DNA of 64,000 nucleotides from Lysobacter luteus (GTDB taxonomy: Bacteria > Pseudomonadota > Gammaproteobacteria > Xanthomonadales > Xanthomonadaceae): NCBI RefSeq assembly GCF_907164845.1, contig NZ_OU015430.1:541001-605000 (forward strand), written 5' to 3'. The translations under genes were made by a program, and so were the position numbers. Shown here one piece after another: positions 9,496 to 19,795 of this stretch. Position 1 is the first letter of the stretch, and the number at the start of each line of letters is the position of its first letter. The notes under the pieces were generated by a model that saw only the letters and a program-made list of their open reading frames with translations, made no database searches and had not been told where the DNA came from.

Positions 9496-9641
9496 ATTGG
9501 ACCAATATCGCCCCTGGTCGACAGGACGTCGACCTGACATGGGGGTCCAGGTCAGGGGAGAGGCGCGGGACGCGCCGAGCTCGGAAAGCCAATCCCGAAA
9601 CCGGAAGGACGCGTCTCCACCAGGGGGCGCGTCCTTTTTTT
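9496..9641 (+). ncRNA. Candidate small RNA upstream of groES, ending in an intrinsic terminator
   Basis: The 516 bases between the Xre gene and groES contain no convincing ORF, but they do hold a run of hairpins on the plus strand. GACCTG/CAGGTC pairs at 9531-9553, and GGCGCG-GGA-CGCGCC makes a perfect stem at 9562-9576. A nine-pair stem AAGGACGCG/CGCGTCCTT (9605-9636) is followed by a run of T. No plus-strand gene precedes it, so the terminator implies an unannotated transcript. The 5' end is a guess: a weak promoter-like pair lies around 9480-9508. It matches no RNA family I can recognise; 4.5S and 6S RNA were considered and do not fit. Confidence 0.35.
9605..9641 (+). terminator. Rho-independent terminator upstream of groES
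   Basis: The stem AAGGACGCG (9605-9613) pairs perfectly with CGCGTCCTT (9628-9636) across a 14-base loop, with seven T in a row at 9635-9641. It is oriented to stop plus-strand transcription before the groESL promoter. Confidence 0.8.
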
Positions 9642-9693
9642 GCGCGTGTCCTCCGGTGCATGCCCGGCATCGGCGCCCGTTCCGACGCAGCCC

Positions 9694-9721
9694 CTTGAAA
9701 GCCTGCCGGCGCCCCCCATCT
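9694..9721 (+). promoter_or_regulatory. Sigma-32-type heat-shock promoter of groESL
   Basis: CTTGAAA at 9694-9700 and CCCCATCT at 9714-9721, separated by 13 bases, match the sigma-32 consensus (CTTGAAA, N11-16, CCCCATNT) almost perfectly. Transcription would start near 9728, about 110 bases before groES. Confidence 0.88.
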
Positions 9722-9762
9722 CCAGCGCAGTCCCGGCTTGCCGGGCACGGCCGCTCCCGGAC

Positions 9763-9789
9763 TTGGCACTCAAGCGGGGCGACTGCTAA
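9763..9789 (+). promoter_or_regulatory. CIRCE element (HrcA operator) before groES
   Basis: TTGGCACTC (9763-9771), nine bases, then GACTGCTAA (9781-9789) fit the CIRCE consensus TTAGCACTC-N9-GAGTGCTAA with one mismatch per arm and exact spacing. It lies downstream of the sigma-32 promoter within the leader, where HrcA would block transcription. Dual HrcA and sigma-32 control of groESL is known in Xylella and Xanthomonas relatives. Confidence 0.85.
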
Positions 9790-9838
9790 ATTTCGCGTTC
9801 TTTCCCCACCCTTTCAACCACTTACGAGGTTGTAGCTC

Positions 9839-10126
9839 ATGAACATCAAGCCGTTGTTCGACCGCGTGGTCATCAAGCGCATGGAAGAAGAAAAGATGTC
9901 CGCCGGCGGCATCGTCATTCCGGATTCGGCCACCGAGAAGCCGATCAAGGGCGAGGTCATCGCGGTCGGCGAGGGCAAGGCCCTGGACAACGGCAGCGTG
10001 CGCGCGCCGAAGGTCAAGGCTGGCGACAAGGTCCTGTTCGGCAAGTACTCCGGCACCGAGGTCAAGCTCGACGGCACCGACTATCTGGTGGTGAAGGAAG
10101 ACGACATCTTCGCGATCCTCGGCTGA
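9839..10126 (+). CDS. groES: Co-chaperonin GroES
   Basis: GroES caps the GroEL cylinder and closes the folding chamber. The 95-residue protein has the family start [14 protein letters not shown], the mobile loop around [19 protein letters not shown] (about residues 17-35), the roof-forming middle and the end [12 protein letters not shown]. It is the first gene of the groESL operon; groEL starts 60 bases downstream. Expression is likely heat-inducible through the sigma-32 promoter at 9694-9721 and repressed by HrcA at the CIRCE element. Confidence 0.99.
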   Translation: MNIKPLFDRVVIKRMEEEKMSAGGIVIPDSATEKPIKGEVIAVGEGKALDNGSVRAPKVKAGDKVLFGKYSGTEVKLDGTDYLVVKEDDIFAILG

Positions 10127-10180
10127 TCGCGGCGCGCTTCAGTTCCCCATTTCCCTTTTTTTGAACTTCTTTTGAGGTAA

Positions 10181-11827
<1,647 letters not shown>

Positions 11828-11859
11828 GCCAGCCATCACGCTCCACCGATGCAAAAGCG

Positions 11860-11889
11860 AAAACCCCGCCGCACGGCGGGGTTTTCTTT
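11860..11889 (+). terminator. Intrinsic terminator of groESL
   Basis: AAAACCCCGCC (11860-11870) pairs with GGCGGGGTTTT (11875-11885) around a four-base loop and is followed by CTTTT. It lies 33 bases after the groEL stop. Confidence 0.92.
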
Positions 11890-11939
11890 TGCGCGGACGT
11901 TCGTCCCCGGCGAAGGCATTAGCAGACTGCCCAGTTCTT

Positions 11940-12050
11940 TTTTGCACTGCAGCGTGCAATCGGTGTAACGATTCCTTCACGATCGACCCGCATCCCGACG
12001 TGGGGGAGGGAGCAGGCCCGCAACCGGTTCGTCCGGGGCGGGCTTTTTAT
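11940..12050 (+). ncRNA. Candidate small RNA between groEL and the subtilase gene
   Basis: The 378 bases between groEL and the protease hold no credible ORF. TTGCAC (about 11942) and TAACGA (about 11966), 18 bases apart, look like a sigma-70 promoter. About 75 bases further on, GCCCGC (12016-12021) pairs with GCGGGC (12038-12043) and is followed by TTTTTATTT. A transcript of roughly 70-75 nt containing a purine-rich GGGGGAGGGAGCAGG stretch would result. The alternative is a second back-up terminator for groEL read-through. No RNA family is recognised. Confidence 0.3.
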
Positions 12051-12052
12051 TT
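12016..12052 (+). terminator. Intrinsic terminator before the subtilase gene
   Basis: GCCCGC at 12016-12021 pairs with GCGGGC at 12038-12043; inner bases (ACCGG/CCGG) can pair as well. A TTTTTATTT tract follows. It ends either the candidate small RNA or groEL read-through. Confidence 0.7.
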
Positions 12053-12121
12053 GCCTAGCCAGGGGCGCTTCCGATCGGCGGTCACCGCGACGTGGCCGGC
12101 CCGATCGCCCGATTGCGTGCG

Positions 12122-12192
12122 TTGCGGGCCGGTCCGGCTCTGCTATCTTCGTGGCGCGCGGGGGATAACCGTGACGCAAGTCACACGTTATC
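12122..12192 (+). promoter_or_regulatory. Promoter and leader hairpin / CRP-like palindrome of the subtilase gene
   Basis: TTGCGG (12122-12127) and TATCTT (12144-12149, with an upstream TG) form a plausible promoter with a 16-base spacer. Just downstream, GATAAC (12164-12169) and GTGAC (12171-12175) pair with GTCAC (12180-12184) and GTTATC (12187-12192) around a GCAA tetraloop; this abuts the GGAGAG ribosome-binding site at 12193. As DNA, CGTGA-N6-TCACA also resembles a CRP/Clp half-site pair. It could be an operator, an mRNA-stabilising hairpin, or both. Confidence 0.5.
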
Positions 12193-12205
12193 GGAGAGAG
12201 CGCTA

Positions 12206-13552
12206 ATGAAACGTTTCAGCTTGGTGCTGGCCATCGCCGCGGCGACGGCGGCAGGCAGTGCGCACGCAGCCACTTACGTGGTGCAGGCCCGGGCCCTGGA
12301 TTTCGACGCCGCGCTGGCGGCGCAGGTCGAGGCATTGGGCGGACAGGTGGTCGCCCGCCATCCCGGGATCGGCGTGGCGATCGTGGAGTCCGACACCGGC
12401 TTCCCCGCGCGCGCGCGCCGGGTGCGGGCGTTGCAGTCGGTGACCGAGGACCGCGTGCTCGAGTTCGGCCTGCCCCGGACGGGACCGACGGTCGACCTGA
12501 CCGAGGCAGCCGCCAATCCGCCCGACAGCGGTGACGACGACTTCTTTTTCGACCTGCAGTGGGGCCACGACGCGATCGACGCGCCCGAGGCGTGGGAGCG
12601 GACCGGCGAGCGCGGTGCAGGGGTGCGCGTCGCGGTGCTGGATTCGGGCATCGACTGCGACCACCCGGACCTGGCGCCCAACCTCAACCTTGCCCTGAGC
12701 ACGTCGTTCGTGGATGGCGAGGCGCTGTGCGACCTGCCGGCGGGCTTCAACCACGGCACGCACGTCGCCGGTACGGTGGCCGCGGCGGACAACGCCTACG
12801 GCACGATCGGGGTCGCGCCGGAAGCGGAGATCGTCGCGGTCAAGGTGCTGTCGGCCTACACCGGCTCGGGCAGCTTCGCGAGCATCATCGGCGGCATCGT
12901 GCACGCGGCCGACGTCGACGCCGACCTGGTCAACATGAGCCTGGGCGTCCAAGGCGGCCTGCCGGTGACGCCCGACACGCACACGCTCGTCGGTGCGGTC
13001 CTGCGGGCGGTGACCTACGCGCGCCAGAACGGCACCACCCTGATCGCCTCGGCCGGCAACGACGGCATCGACTTCGACACCGCGACCGACGGGTTCGGCA
13101 ACAAGCTGATCGCGTTCCCGGGCGGCCTGCACGGTGTCATCGGGGTTTCGGCCACGGCGCCGGAAGGCTGGGCGCTGAGCCCGATGACCGACCTCGACCT
13201 GCTGTCGCACTACAGCAGCTTCGGCAAGGTGGTGGTCAACTTCGCCGCGCCGGGCGGCGACTGGGACTATCCAGGCAACGAGGTCTGCCTGATCGCCGGC
13301 CAGCTGCGCCCGTGCTGGGTGTTCGACTACGTGTTCAGCACGAGCAACAACGGGTGGGGCTGGGCGAGCGGTACGAGCATGGCCGCGCCGCACGTGACCG
13401 GCGTGGCGGCGCTGATCATCGGGGCGAATGGCGGTTCGATGAGTCCGAGTGCCGTGCTGTCGGCGCTGACCCATGGGGCCGACGACAAGGGGGCGGCGGG
13501 GCTCGACGCGCAGTACGGGCGGGGCCGGGTGAACGCCGACAAGTCCCTGTAG
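12206..13552 (+). CDS. Secreted S8 family serine peptidase (subtilase)
   Basis: This 448-residue protein is an extracellular or periplasmic subtilisin-like protease. A clear signal peptide (about residues 1-21, ending SAHA-ATY) is followed by a propeptide-like segment (about 22-95). The catalytic domain carries the Asp in [14 protein letters not shown] (D147), the His in NHGTHVAGT (H186) and the Ser in [10 protein letters not shown] (S391), so the triad is complete. The oxyanion-hole region ASAGNDG is present. There is no large C-terminal extension, unlike many Xanthomonadaceae subtilases with P-domains. The ATG at 12206 is preceded by GGAGAG at seven-base spacing; longer upstream frames lack any signal peptide. 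Likely roles are protein degradation or predation-related lysis, by inference only. Confidence 0.93.
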   Translation: MKRFSLVLAIAAATAAGSAHAATYVVQARALDFDAALAAQVEALGGQVVARHPGIGVAIVESDTGFPARARRVRALQSVTEDRVLEFGLPRTGPTVDLTEAAANPPDSGDDDFFFDLQWGHDAIDAPEAWERTGERGAGVRVAVLDSGIDCDHPDLAPNLNLALSTSFVDGEALCDLPAGFNHGTHVAGTVAAADNAYGTIGVAPEAEIVAVKVLSAYTGSGSFASIIGGIVHAADVDADLVNMSLGVQGGLPVTPDTHTLVGAVLRAVTYARQNGTTLIASAGNDGIDFDTATDGFGNKLIAFPGGLHGVIGVSATAPEGWALSPMTDLDLLSHYSSFGKVVVNFAAPGGDWDYPGNEVCLIAGQLRPCWVFDYVFSTSNNGWGWASGTSMAAPHVTGVAALIIGANGGSMSPSAVLSALTHGADDKGAAGLDAQYGRGRVNADKSL

Positions 13553-13574
13553 CCGGTCAGGCAACATGACCGCG

Positions 13575-13608
13575 GCGCCGGCGGCCCACGGGCAGCCGGC
13601 GCTTTTTT
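13575..13608 (+). terminator. Intrinsic terminator after the subtilase gene
   Basis: GCGCCGGC (13575-13582) pairs perfectly with GCCGGCGC (13595-13602), followed by six T. It lies 22 bases after the protease stop and just before glnE, which argues that glnE starts downstream of it. Confidence 0.9.
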
Positions 13609-13631
13609 GTTGCATGCCATCATTCGCGGCG

Positions 13632-16472
13632 ATGACCCAGTCCGCCGCACCCGACTCCGTACCCGCCGTCGCCACCGACGCCGTGCAGCGCTCGCTTGAC
13701 CGCCTGGCCGAATCCGTGCCGGACGCTGCGCGCCACGCCGGGCGGCTGCGGCCGGTCGCACTGGCGAGCGACTTCGCAGTCGACGTGCTGGTGCGTCAGC
13801 CGGACTTGCTCGCGCGCCTTCTGGCCGACGATGGCACCGCCCCACTGCCCGTCCCCGTGCTGGACCCGGGCAACCGTGATGCGTGGCCGATGCTGTTGCG
13901 CCGCTACCGGGTGGCGGCTTCGACGCGGCTGATATGGCGCGACGTGCACGGGCTGGACGACGTGGAAGCGACCCTCGCCGGCAGCACCGCGCTGGCCGAG
14001 ACCTGCCTGCGGCTCGCACTCGACGCGGTCGAACACGATGTCGCCAGCCGCCACGGCGTCGTCTGTGATCCGGATGGCATGCCCCAGCGGCTGGTCGTAT
14101 TCGGTCTCGGCAAGCTCGGCGGCGGCGAACTGAACTTCAGCTCCGACGTGGACCTGGTCTACGGCTACGAGCACGGCGGCGAGTCCGACGGCGCGCGGCC
14201 ACTCGCGGCCGAGGCGTGGTTCTCGCGCGTCGGGCAGCACCTGGCCAAACTGCTGGACGAAGTCACCGCGGACGGCTTCTGCCACCGGGTCGACCTGCGG
14301 CTGCGCCCGTACGGCAACGCCGGCCGTGTGGCCTGGTCATTCGCCGCGATGGAGCAGTACTTCCAGCACGAGGGGCGCGACTGGGAGCGCTATGCATGGC
14401 AGAAGGCGCGGCCGGTGGCCGGCGACCTCGATGCCGGCGGCCGCTTCCTCGACGTGCTGCGGCCGTTCGTCTACCGCCGCTACCTTGACTTCGGCGCGCT
14501 CGACGGCCTGCGCGCGATGAAGGCGGCGATCACTGCCGAGGTCGCGCGCAAGGAGCTGGCCGACGACATCAAGCGCGGGCCGGGCGGCATCCGCGAGATC
14601 GAGTTCCTGGTGCAGGCGCTGCAGCTGATCCGCGGCGGGCGCGAACCCGAGCTGCGCGAGCGCGGCCTGCTCGCGGCGCTGTCGCTGCTGGTCGAGGCGA
14701 ACCAGGTCGAGCCGGAGGCCGGCGCCGCACTCGCCGAGGCGTACCGGTTCCTGCGACGGCTGGAAAACAGGCTGCAGATGCTGCGCGATGCGCAGGTCCA
14801 CTCGCTGCCCGACAGCGATGTCGACCGCGCACGGATCGCGACGGCACTGGGCCATGCGGACTGGTCTTCGCTGCGAAGCGCGCTCGATGCGCACCGCGCG
14901 CTGGTGAGCGGGGAATTTGCCGCATTGCTGGCACCGCGCCGGCGACCACAGGCGGCCGATGCGCTTGCGGCGTACTGGCGCGACGTCGGCGCGTCGGGCG
15001 AATCGGCCGGCGAGGCCGACAGCGAGGTGCTTGCCGAGGCCGGCTTCGCCGAGTCGCGCGAGGCCGATGCGCTGTTGCGGGATTTCGCCCGCAGCCCCGG
15101 CGTGCGCGGGTTGTCGGATGGCACCCGGGCGCGGCTGGACCGCGTGCTGCCGGCATTGCTGCAGGGCGCGGCCCGCTCAAGCCAGCCGCTGCTGGCGCTG
15201 CGGCGGATGGTCGCGCTGCTCCACAACATCCTGCGCCGCAGCGCCTACCTGGCGTTGCTTGACGAGCAACCGGCGGCGCTGTCGCGGCTGGTGGAAGTGG
15301 TCGGCCAGAGCGCCTTGCTGGCGGAGCGGCTCGCGCTGCACCCGCTGTTGCTCGACGAACTGCTCGACTCGCGCGTCGCCGGGCCGCTCCCGGACCGCGA
15401 GGCGCTGATCGAGGCGTGCGTGATGGTGGCCAGCGACCGCGACGACACCGAACCCGACGACACCGAGGCGGTGCTCAACGCGCTCAACGAGGTGCGCCAG
15501 GCACTGAGCTTCCGCATCGCGATGGCCACCCGCGACGGCCGCCAGCCGGCGGTCGACAGTGCCCGCCAGCTGGCCTGGCTGGCCGATGGCGTGGTCCGCC
15601 GCGTGCTGACCCTGGCCGCGCGCGAGGTCGCCGCCGCGCATGGCCGGGTGCCGGACGCCCGGTTCGCGGTGCTCGGCTACGGCAGCCTGGGTGGCGAAGA
15701 ACTCGGCTTCGGTTCCGACCTGGACCTCGTCTTCCTCTACGACGCGCCAGCCGAGGCCCAGTCCGACGGTGCGCGGCCGCTTGATGCCTCGCGCTGGTTC
15801 GCGCGCTTGGCGCAGAAGGTCGTCGCGCTGCTGGGTGCGCCGTCGGCGGCCGGCCGGCTGTTCGACGTCGACGTGCGCCTGCGTCCCGACGGCGCCAAGG
15901 GCCTGCTCGTGTCATCGCTCGCCAGTTTTGCCGACTACCAGCGCCACCGGGCTTGGAACTGGGAGCACCAGGCACTGGTGCGCGCCCGCTGCCTGGTGGG
16001 CGATGACAGCCTGTGCGCGGATTTCGGCGCGGTGCGCGAGCAGACCCTGGCACGGCCGCGCGACCCGGCACAGGTCCGCGTGGACGTCTCGAAGATGCGC
16101 GCGCGCATGCGTGCCGAGCTGGACCGCAGCGACGCGGCGGCGTTCGACCTCAAGCAGGGCGAGGGCGGGCTGGTGGACCTGGAGTTCCTGCTGCAGGCGC
16201 TGGTGCTGGACCATGCCGACGAGCACCCGTTGCTGCTGCAGCCGCGCGATACGCCGGGGCTGGTCGACGCGCTGCACCGCGCCGGCATGTTCGATGCCCG
16301 GCGCCGCGAAGACTTGCAGTCGGCCCATTCGACCCTGCTCGCGCTGGGGCTGGAATGCACGCTCGACCGGCGTACCCGCCGGGTGCCGCCGGACGCGCGT
16401 GTGGAGACCGCGCGCGAGGCGATCCGCGAGGCGGTGCGGGCGCACGGCCTGGTCTTCGACGCGCGCGCCTGA
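13632..16472 (+). CDS. glnE: Bifunctional glutamine synthetase adenylyltransferase/adenylyl-removing enzyme
   Basis: GlnE adds AMP to glutamine synthetase when nitrogen is plentiful and removes it by phosphorolysis when nitrogen is scarce, under PII control. Two nucleotidyltransferase domains are visible. The N-terminal one (deadenylylation) has [19 protein letters not shown] at about residues 157-175; the C-terminal one (adenylylation) has [19 protein letters not shown] at about 679-697. Both keep the GSDLD/SSDVD metal aspartates. With the ATG at 13632 the protein has 946 residues, the same as the E. coli enzyme. In-frame ATGs at 13566 and 13614 lie in or just after the preceding terminator and are less likely. 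The gene is transcribed alone. Confidence 0.95.
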   Translation: MTQSAAPDSVPAVATDAVQRSLDRLAESVPDAARHAGRLRPVALASDFAVDVLVRQPDLLARLLADDGTAPLPVPVLDPGNRDAWPMLLRRYRVAASTRLIWRDVHGLDDVEATLAGSTALAETCLRLALDAVEHDVASRHGVVCDPDGMPQRLVVFGLGKLGGGELNFSSDVDLVYGYEHGGESDGARPLAAEAWFSRVGQHLAKLLDEVTADGFCHRVDLRLRPYGNAGRVAWSFAAMEQYFQHEGRDWERYAWQKARPVAGDLDAGGRFLDVLRPFVYRRYLDFGALDGLRAMKAAITAEVARKELADDIKRGPGGIREIEFLVQALQLIRGGREPELRERGLLAALSLLVEANQVEPEAGAALAEAYRFLRRLENRLQMLRDAQVHSLPDSDVDRARIATALGHADWSSLRSALDAHRALVSGEFAALLAPRRRPQAADALAAYWRDVGASGESAGEADSEVLAEAGFAESREADALLRDFARSPGVRGLSDGTRARLDRVLPALLQGAARSSQPLLALRRMVALLHNILRRSAYLALLDEQPAALSRLVEVVGQSALLAERLALHPLLLDELLDSRVAGPLPDREALIEACVMVASDRDDTEPDDTEAVLNALNEVRQALSFRIAMATRDGRQPAVDSARQLAWLADGVVRRVLTLAAREVAAAHGRVPDARFAVLGYGSLGGEELGFGSDLDLVFLYDAPAEAQSDGARPLDASRWFARLAQKVVALLGAPSAAGRLFDVDVRLRPDGAKGLLVSSLASFADYQRHRAWNWEHQALVRARCLVGDDSLCADFGAVREQTLARPRDPAQVRVDVSKMRARMRAELDRSDAAAFDLKQGEGGLVDLEFLLQALVLDHADEHPLLLQPRDTPGLVDALHRAGMFDARRREDLQSAHSTLLALGLECTLDRRTRRVPPDARVETAREAIREAVRAHGLVFDARA

Positions 16473-16480
16473 CGCGGCGC

Positions 16481-17443
16481 TCAGCCGGCGAGATCGAGCC
16501 TTCGCCGCACCTCGGCCGAGACCCGCCCGGTCTCGCGCAGCGGGGTCGCCGCGAACGGCGCCAGCACGTCGTCGACGCCCCGCACCCGTCCCAGTCCGAG
16601 CAGGCTGTCGAGGAACCGGCGCGGCCGCCCGCGCAGTTCATCGATGCCGGCGACGAACACCGGCGCGTGGGTCGCGCAGGCCTCCGACACCATGTTGACC
16701 GAATCGGCGGTGCAGACGATGCGGTCCGCCCACGCGAGCATGCCGGGGTAGAGGTTGCCGCCGTCGCCCGGTCCGTTGAGCACCACGTGGGCCTTGCCCT
16801 GCAGCCGCCCGCGCAGCCGGGCGACAACCTCGTCCGGCGTTCGACGCGAGGTGGTGACCATCAGGCACCCGCCCTCGGCCTCGACCGTGCGGTGCAGGCG
16901 CTCGACCAGCGCGTCGATCATGGCCGGTGCGAACCGGGCGTGCGCGCTGATGCCGCCCAGCAGCAGGGCGGTGCGCGGCTGCGCCAGGGTGCCGAGCGCG
17001 GCGAAATGCCCGCGCGCGGTGGCCAACCAGGTGTCGTCCACCGGGTGCAGGCTGCCGAGCAGGCGGATCACGTTGTCGCCGTCCAGCCCGTCGTGCTCGG
17101 GCGCGATCACCAGGTCCCAGTGCCGGGTCGACAGCCGCGGATCCAGGATCTGCACGGCCCGGCTGCCGCGCGAACGCAGCACGCGGGTGGCCAGCGCCGC
17201 CTGCCGGCCGCAGCCGATCGCCAGCGCCGGTGGCTCGTCGAGCAAGCGCCCCAGTGCATTGCCCAGCCCGGCGCGCGCCAGCGGAAGGCGCCGGGGTGCC
17301 AGCCAGCGCCACGGCGCCCGCGGGTGCACCGTGCAATGGTGCGGACGTCCACCCAGCGCCGCCGCCAGCGCCTGCGCCTGGCGCAGGTTGCCGGCGTGCC
17401 CGTCGGTGACGGTCCAGATGGACGTGGCGGGTGATCGTTCCAC
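16481..17443 (-). CDS. ELM1-like (DUF1022) protein
   Basis: This 320-residue protein belongs to the bacterial family annotated as mitochondrial fission ELM1-like, with a probable GT-B-like fold; its biochemical role in bacteria is unknown. Family blocks are IWTVTDGHAGNLRQAQALAAAL at the N-terminus, VILDPRLSTRHWDLVIAPEHDGL-like text in the middle, LLLGG, TTSRRTP, and VCTADSVNMVSEA near the C-terminus (resembling nucleotide-sugar binding segments). I chose the GTG at 17443, immediately before the conserved domain; an ATG at 17572 would overlap the divergent RutE-like gene and adds non-conserved sequence. Relatives are often found near LPS core genes, as is the case a few kilobases away here. 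Confidence 0.8.
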   Translation of the reverse strand: MERSPATSIWTVTDGHAGNLRQAQALAAALGGRPHHCTVHPRAPWRWLAPRRLPLARAGLGNALGRLLDEPPALAIGCGRQAALATRVLRSRGSRAVQILDPRLSTRHWDLVIAPEHDGLDGDNVIRLLGSLHPVDDTWLATARGHFAALGTLAQPRTALLLGGISAHARFAPAMIDALVERLHRTVEAEGGCLMVTTSRRTPDEVVARLRGRLQGKAHVVLNGPGDGGNLYPGMLAWADRIVCTADSVNMVSEACATHAPVFVAGIDELRGRPRRFLDSLLGLGRVRGVDDVLAPFAATPLRETGRVSAEVRRRLDLAG

Positions 17444-17550
17444 TGGTGTCGTTAATCCGTTTCGAAAAGGCCGGGTGTTGCTGGATACGCGAGACTCTAC
17501 ACTTGCCCGATCCGCCGCGGCTCCCTCGCGGCTCCCGACGGAGATAGTGA

Positions 17551-18159
17551 ATGCCTTCGACCCCGCACGCACCTGGCCACGCCCTCGACGACGCGTCCCT
17601 GGACCAGCTCTTCCGCACCGCCCGCACCCACAACGAGTTGGGCGGCGAGGTCAGCGACGAGACCCTGCGCGCGCTGTACGACCTGCTCAAGTGGGGTCCG
17701 ACCAGCGCCAACATGGGGCCGGCCCGCCTGGTGTTCGTGAAGTCGCCCGAAGCCAAGGCCAGGCTGGCGCCGGCGCTGGACGAGGGCAACCGCGCCAAGA
17801 CCATGGCGGCGCCGGTGACGGTGATCGTCGGCCATGACGAGGACTTCCACGAGAAGCTGCCATACCTGTTCCCGCACACCGACGCCAAGAGCTGGTTCGA
17901 GGGTCCGCGCGAGGGCCGCAGCGTCGCCGCGTTCCGCAACGGCAGCCTGCAGGGGGCCTACCTGATCCTGGCCGCCCGCGCGCTCGGGCTGGACACCGGC
18001 CCGATGTCGGGCTTCAACAACGCCATGGTCGACGAGCTGTTCTTCGCCGGCACCGCGATCAAGTCCAACTTCCTGGTCAACCTTGGCCATGGCGACCCCG
18101 CCAGGCTGTTCCCGCGTTCCCCGCGGCTCGCGTTCGACGAAGCCGCCCGCATCGTCTGA
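17551..18159 (+). CDS. RutE-like nitroreductase / malonic semialdehyde reductase
   Basis: This 202-residue FMN-dependent oxidoreductase resembles E. coli RutE, which reduces malonic semialdehyde to 3-hydroxypropionate in pyrimidine breakdown. Matching segments are [12 protein letters not shown] near the N-terminus, [23 protein letters not shown] (flavin-binding), and the C-terminal [12 protein letters not shown] with [13 protein letters not shown]. No other rut genes are nearby, so the physiological substrate here is unclear; it could serve as a general quinone or nitro reductase. A GGAGATAG ribosome-binding site lies nine bases before the ATG. Confidence 0.9.
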   Translation: MPSTPHAPGHALDDASLDQLFRTARTHNELGGEVSDETLRALYDLLKWGPTSANMGPARLVFVKSPEAKARLAPALDEGNRAKTMAAPVTVIVGHDEDFHEKLPYLFPHTDAKSWFEGPREGRSVAAFRNGSLQGAYLILAARALGLDTGPMSGFNNAMVDELFFAGTAIKSNFLVNLGHGDPARLFPRSPRLAFDEAARIV

Positions 18160-18189
18160 CCCTCCATACCCCTTTCCGGAGTACTTCCC

Positions 18190-18771
18190 ATGTTCAACAA
18201 GCTCATCCTCGCCGCCGCCCTGGCCACCGCCAGCACCGCCGCTTTCGCCGACCCGGTCCGCTACACGATCGACCCCAGCCACACCGACGTGATCGCCCAG
18301 TGGAGCCACTTCGGCTTCTCCAACCCCACCGCGCACTTCGGCCAGGCCGAAGGGACCATCGTCTATGACGCCGACGACGTCGCCGCCTCCAGCGTCGAAG
18401 TCACGCTGCCGCTGGCCGGTATGAACAGCTACACCGCCAAGTTCGACGAGCACCTGCGCAGCAGCGACTTCTTCGACGCCGCCGCGTTCCCGGTCGCCAC
18501 CTTCAAGAGCACCAGCGTCGAGGCCGTCGGCGAAGGCAAGCTCAAGGTCGCCGGCGTGCTGACCATCAAGGACAACAGCAAGCCGGTGGTGCTCGACGTC
18601 ACGCTCAACAAGGTCGGCGAGAACATGGGCGGCCAGCCGACGATCGGCTTCGACGCGACCACCACCATCAAGCGCACCGACTTCGGCGTCGGCATGTACG
18701 CGCCGGCGGTCAGCGACGAGGTGCGGATCCGCATCACCACCGAAGCCGGCGTGCCCAAGAGCGCGGAGTAA
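18190..18771 (+). CDS. Periplasmic YceI-family protein
   Basis: This 193-residue protein has a signal peptide (about residues 1-20, ending STAAFA-DPV) and the YceI lipocalin-like beta-barrel. It contains the family pattern YTIDPSHTDVIAQWSHFGFS, the block FDEHLRSSDFFDAAAFP and the C-terminal FGVGMYAPAVSDEVRI. YceI proteins bind isoprenoid or lipid-like ligands in the periplasm; the ligand is usually ubiquinone-type in characterised cases. It follows the RutE-like gene by 30 bases and precedes a pirin gene by seven, so the three are likely co-transcribed. Confidence 0.93.
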   Translation: MFNKLILAAALATASTAAFADPVRYTIDPSHTDVIAQWSHFGFSNPTAHFGQAEGTIVYDADDVAASSVEVTLPLAGMNSYTAKFDEHLRSSDFFDAAAFPVATFKSTSVEAVGEGKLKVAGVLTIKDNSKPVVLDVTLNKVGENMGGQPTIGFDATTTIKRTDFGVGMYAPAVSDEVRIRITTEAGVPKSAE

Positions 18772-18778
18772 CCCCGGG

Positions 18779-19483
18779 ATGATCATCGAACGCCCATCCG
18801 CCAGCCGGGGCCACGGCCCCGCGACCGTCGCCTGGCTCGACAGCCGCCACACGTTCTCGTTCGGCGATTACTACGATCCGGCGTGGATGGGGTTCGGTGT
18901 CCTGCGGGTGATCAACGAGGACCGCGTCGCCCCCGGCGCGGGCTTCCCCACCCATGGACACGCCAACATGGAGATCCTCAGCTACGTGCTCGACGGCGCG
19001 CTCGCGCATGAGGACAGCACCGGAGGCGGCGGCGTGATCCGTCCGGGCGAGCTGCAGTGGATGAGCGCCGGCCACGGCGTGCGCCACAGCGAGTTCAACG
19101 GCTCCCGGACCGAACCGGTGCACTTCCTGCAGATCTGGCTGCAACCGGACCGGGTCAATGCCACCCCCGCATACGCGCAGCGCGCCGCCACCGGCGGCGA
19201 TGGCTGGCAGCTGCTGGCGTCTCCCGACGGCCGCGACGGCAGCCTGGCGATCCGGCAGGACGCGCTGGTGCGCAATGCGCGGCCGGCCGCCGACACCGCG
19301 GTGGACTTGGTGCTCGACCCGGGGCGGCGTTACTGGCTGCACGTGGCCCAGGGCACGGTCGAGGCCAACGGGCGGGCGCTGGCCGCCGGCGATGCGCTCG
19401 GTTTCGAAGGCGAGTCGGGCCCGTTGCAGGTCACCGCACGGGGCAATGGCGCCGACGTGCTGCTGTTCGACCTGCCCGCCTGA
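18779..19483 (+). CDS. Pirin family protein (short YhaK-like)
   Basis: This 234-residue bicupin belongs to the pirin family. The N-terminal cupin shows the metal-ligand set HGHANMEILSYVLDG with GHGVRHSE, typical of pirins that bind Fe and, in E. coli YhhW, act as quercetin dioxygenases. The opening block DSRHTFSFGDYYDPAWMGFG is a strong family signature. The substrate here is not known. It starts seven bases after the YceI stop; the downstream gap to the CHCC zinc protein contains a possible -10 (TAGACT). Confidence 0.92.
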   Translation: MIIERPSASRGHGPATVAWLDSRHTFSFGDYYDPAWMGFGVLRVINEDRVAPGAGFPTHGHANMEILSYVLDGALAHEDSTGGGGVIRPGELQWMSAGHGVRHSEFNGSRTEPVHFLQIWLQPDRVNATPAYAQRAATGGDGWQLLASPDGRDGSLAIRQDALVRNARPAADTAVDLVLDPGRRYWLHVAQGTVEANGRALAAGDALGFEGESGPLQVTARGNGADVLLFDLPA

Positions 19484-19578
19484 GGACACGCACGCCTGCC
19501 GGGCCGAAGCCGGACAGGCACGGCGCCGCTGCCCGGGCGACTGGTAGACTGCGGCCCTCGCACCGCCTTGCCATCGAC

Positions 19579-19776
19579 ATGACCGCAGCCCACGACCTCC
19601 CGACCCAGGCCAACACCGAGCGCCGCTACACCGTCACCCGCGCTGACCTGCCGTTGAGTTGCCCGCTGCCCTCGATGGCGCTGTGGAACTCGCACCCGCG
19701 CGTGTACCTGCCGATCGAGGCCGAGCGCGAGTGCGACTGCCCGTACTGCGGGGCGCACTTCGTGCTGGAAGGCTGA
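19579..19776 (+). CDS. Small CHCC zinc-finger protein
   Basis: This 65-residue protein carries the zf-CHCC pattern. A cysteine (SCPLPSMALW) is followed by SHPRVYLPI with a conserved histidine, then CDCPYCGAHFVL with closely spaced cysteines. The family is related to the zinc-binding mitochondrial complex I subunit NDUFS6; its bacterial role is not established. In Xanthomonadaceae it usually lies next to LPS genes, as here, where a glycosyltransferase starts 20 bases downstream on the same strand. Confidence 0.88.
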   Translation: MTAAHDLPTQANTERRYTVTRADLPLSCPLPSMALWNSHPRVYLPIEAERECDCPYCGAHFVLEG

Positions 19777-19795
19777 GGACGGCCGGACCGGTCCG

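Noticed and set aside
9548..9600. GGTCAGG-like sequence resembling 4.5S (SRP) RNA
   Set aside because: The conserved apical internal loop (GGUCAGGUCCGGAAGGAAGCAGC) is not reproduced and flanking pairing does not fit.
13566..13631. ATG at 13566 as the glnE start
   Set aside because: It lies upstream of the intrinsic terminator of the preceding gene, and the added residues are not conserved.
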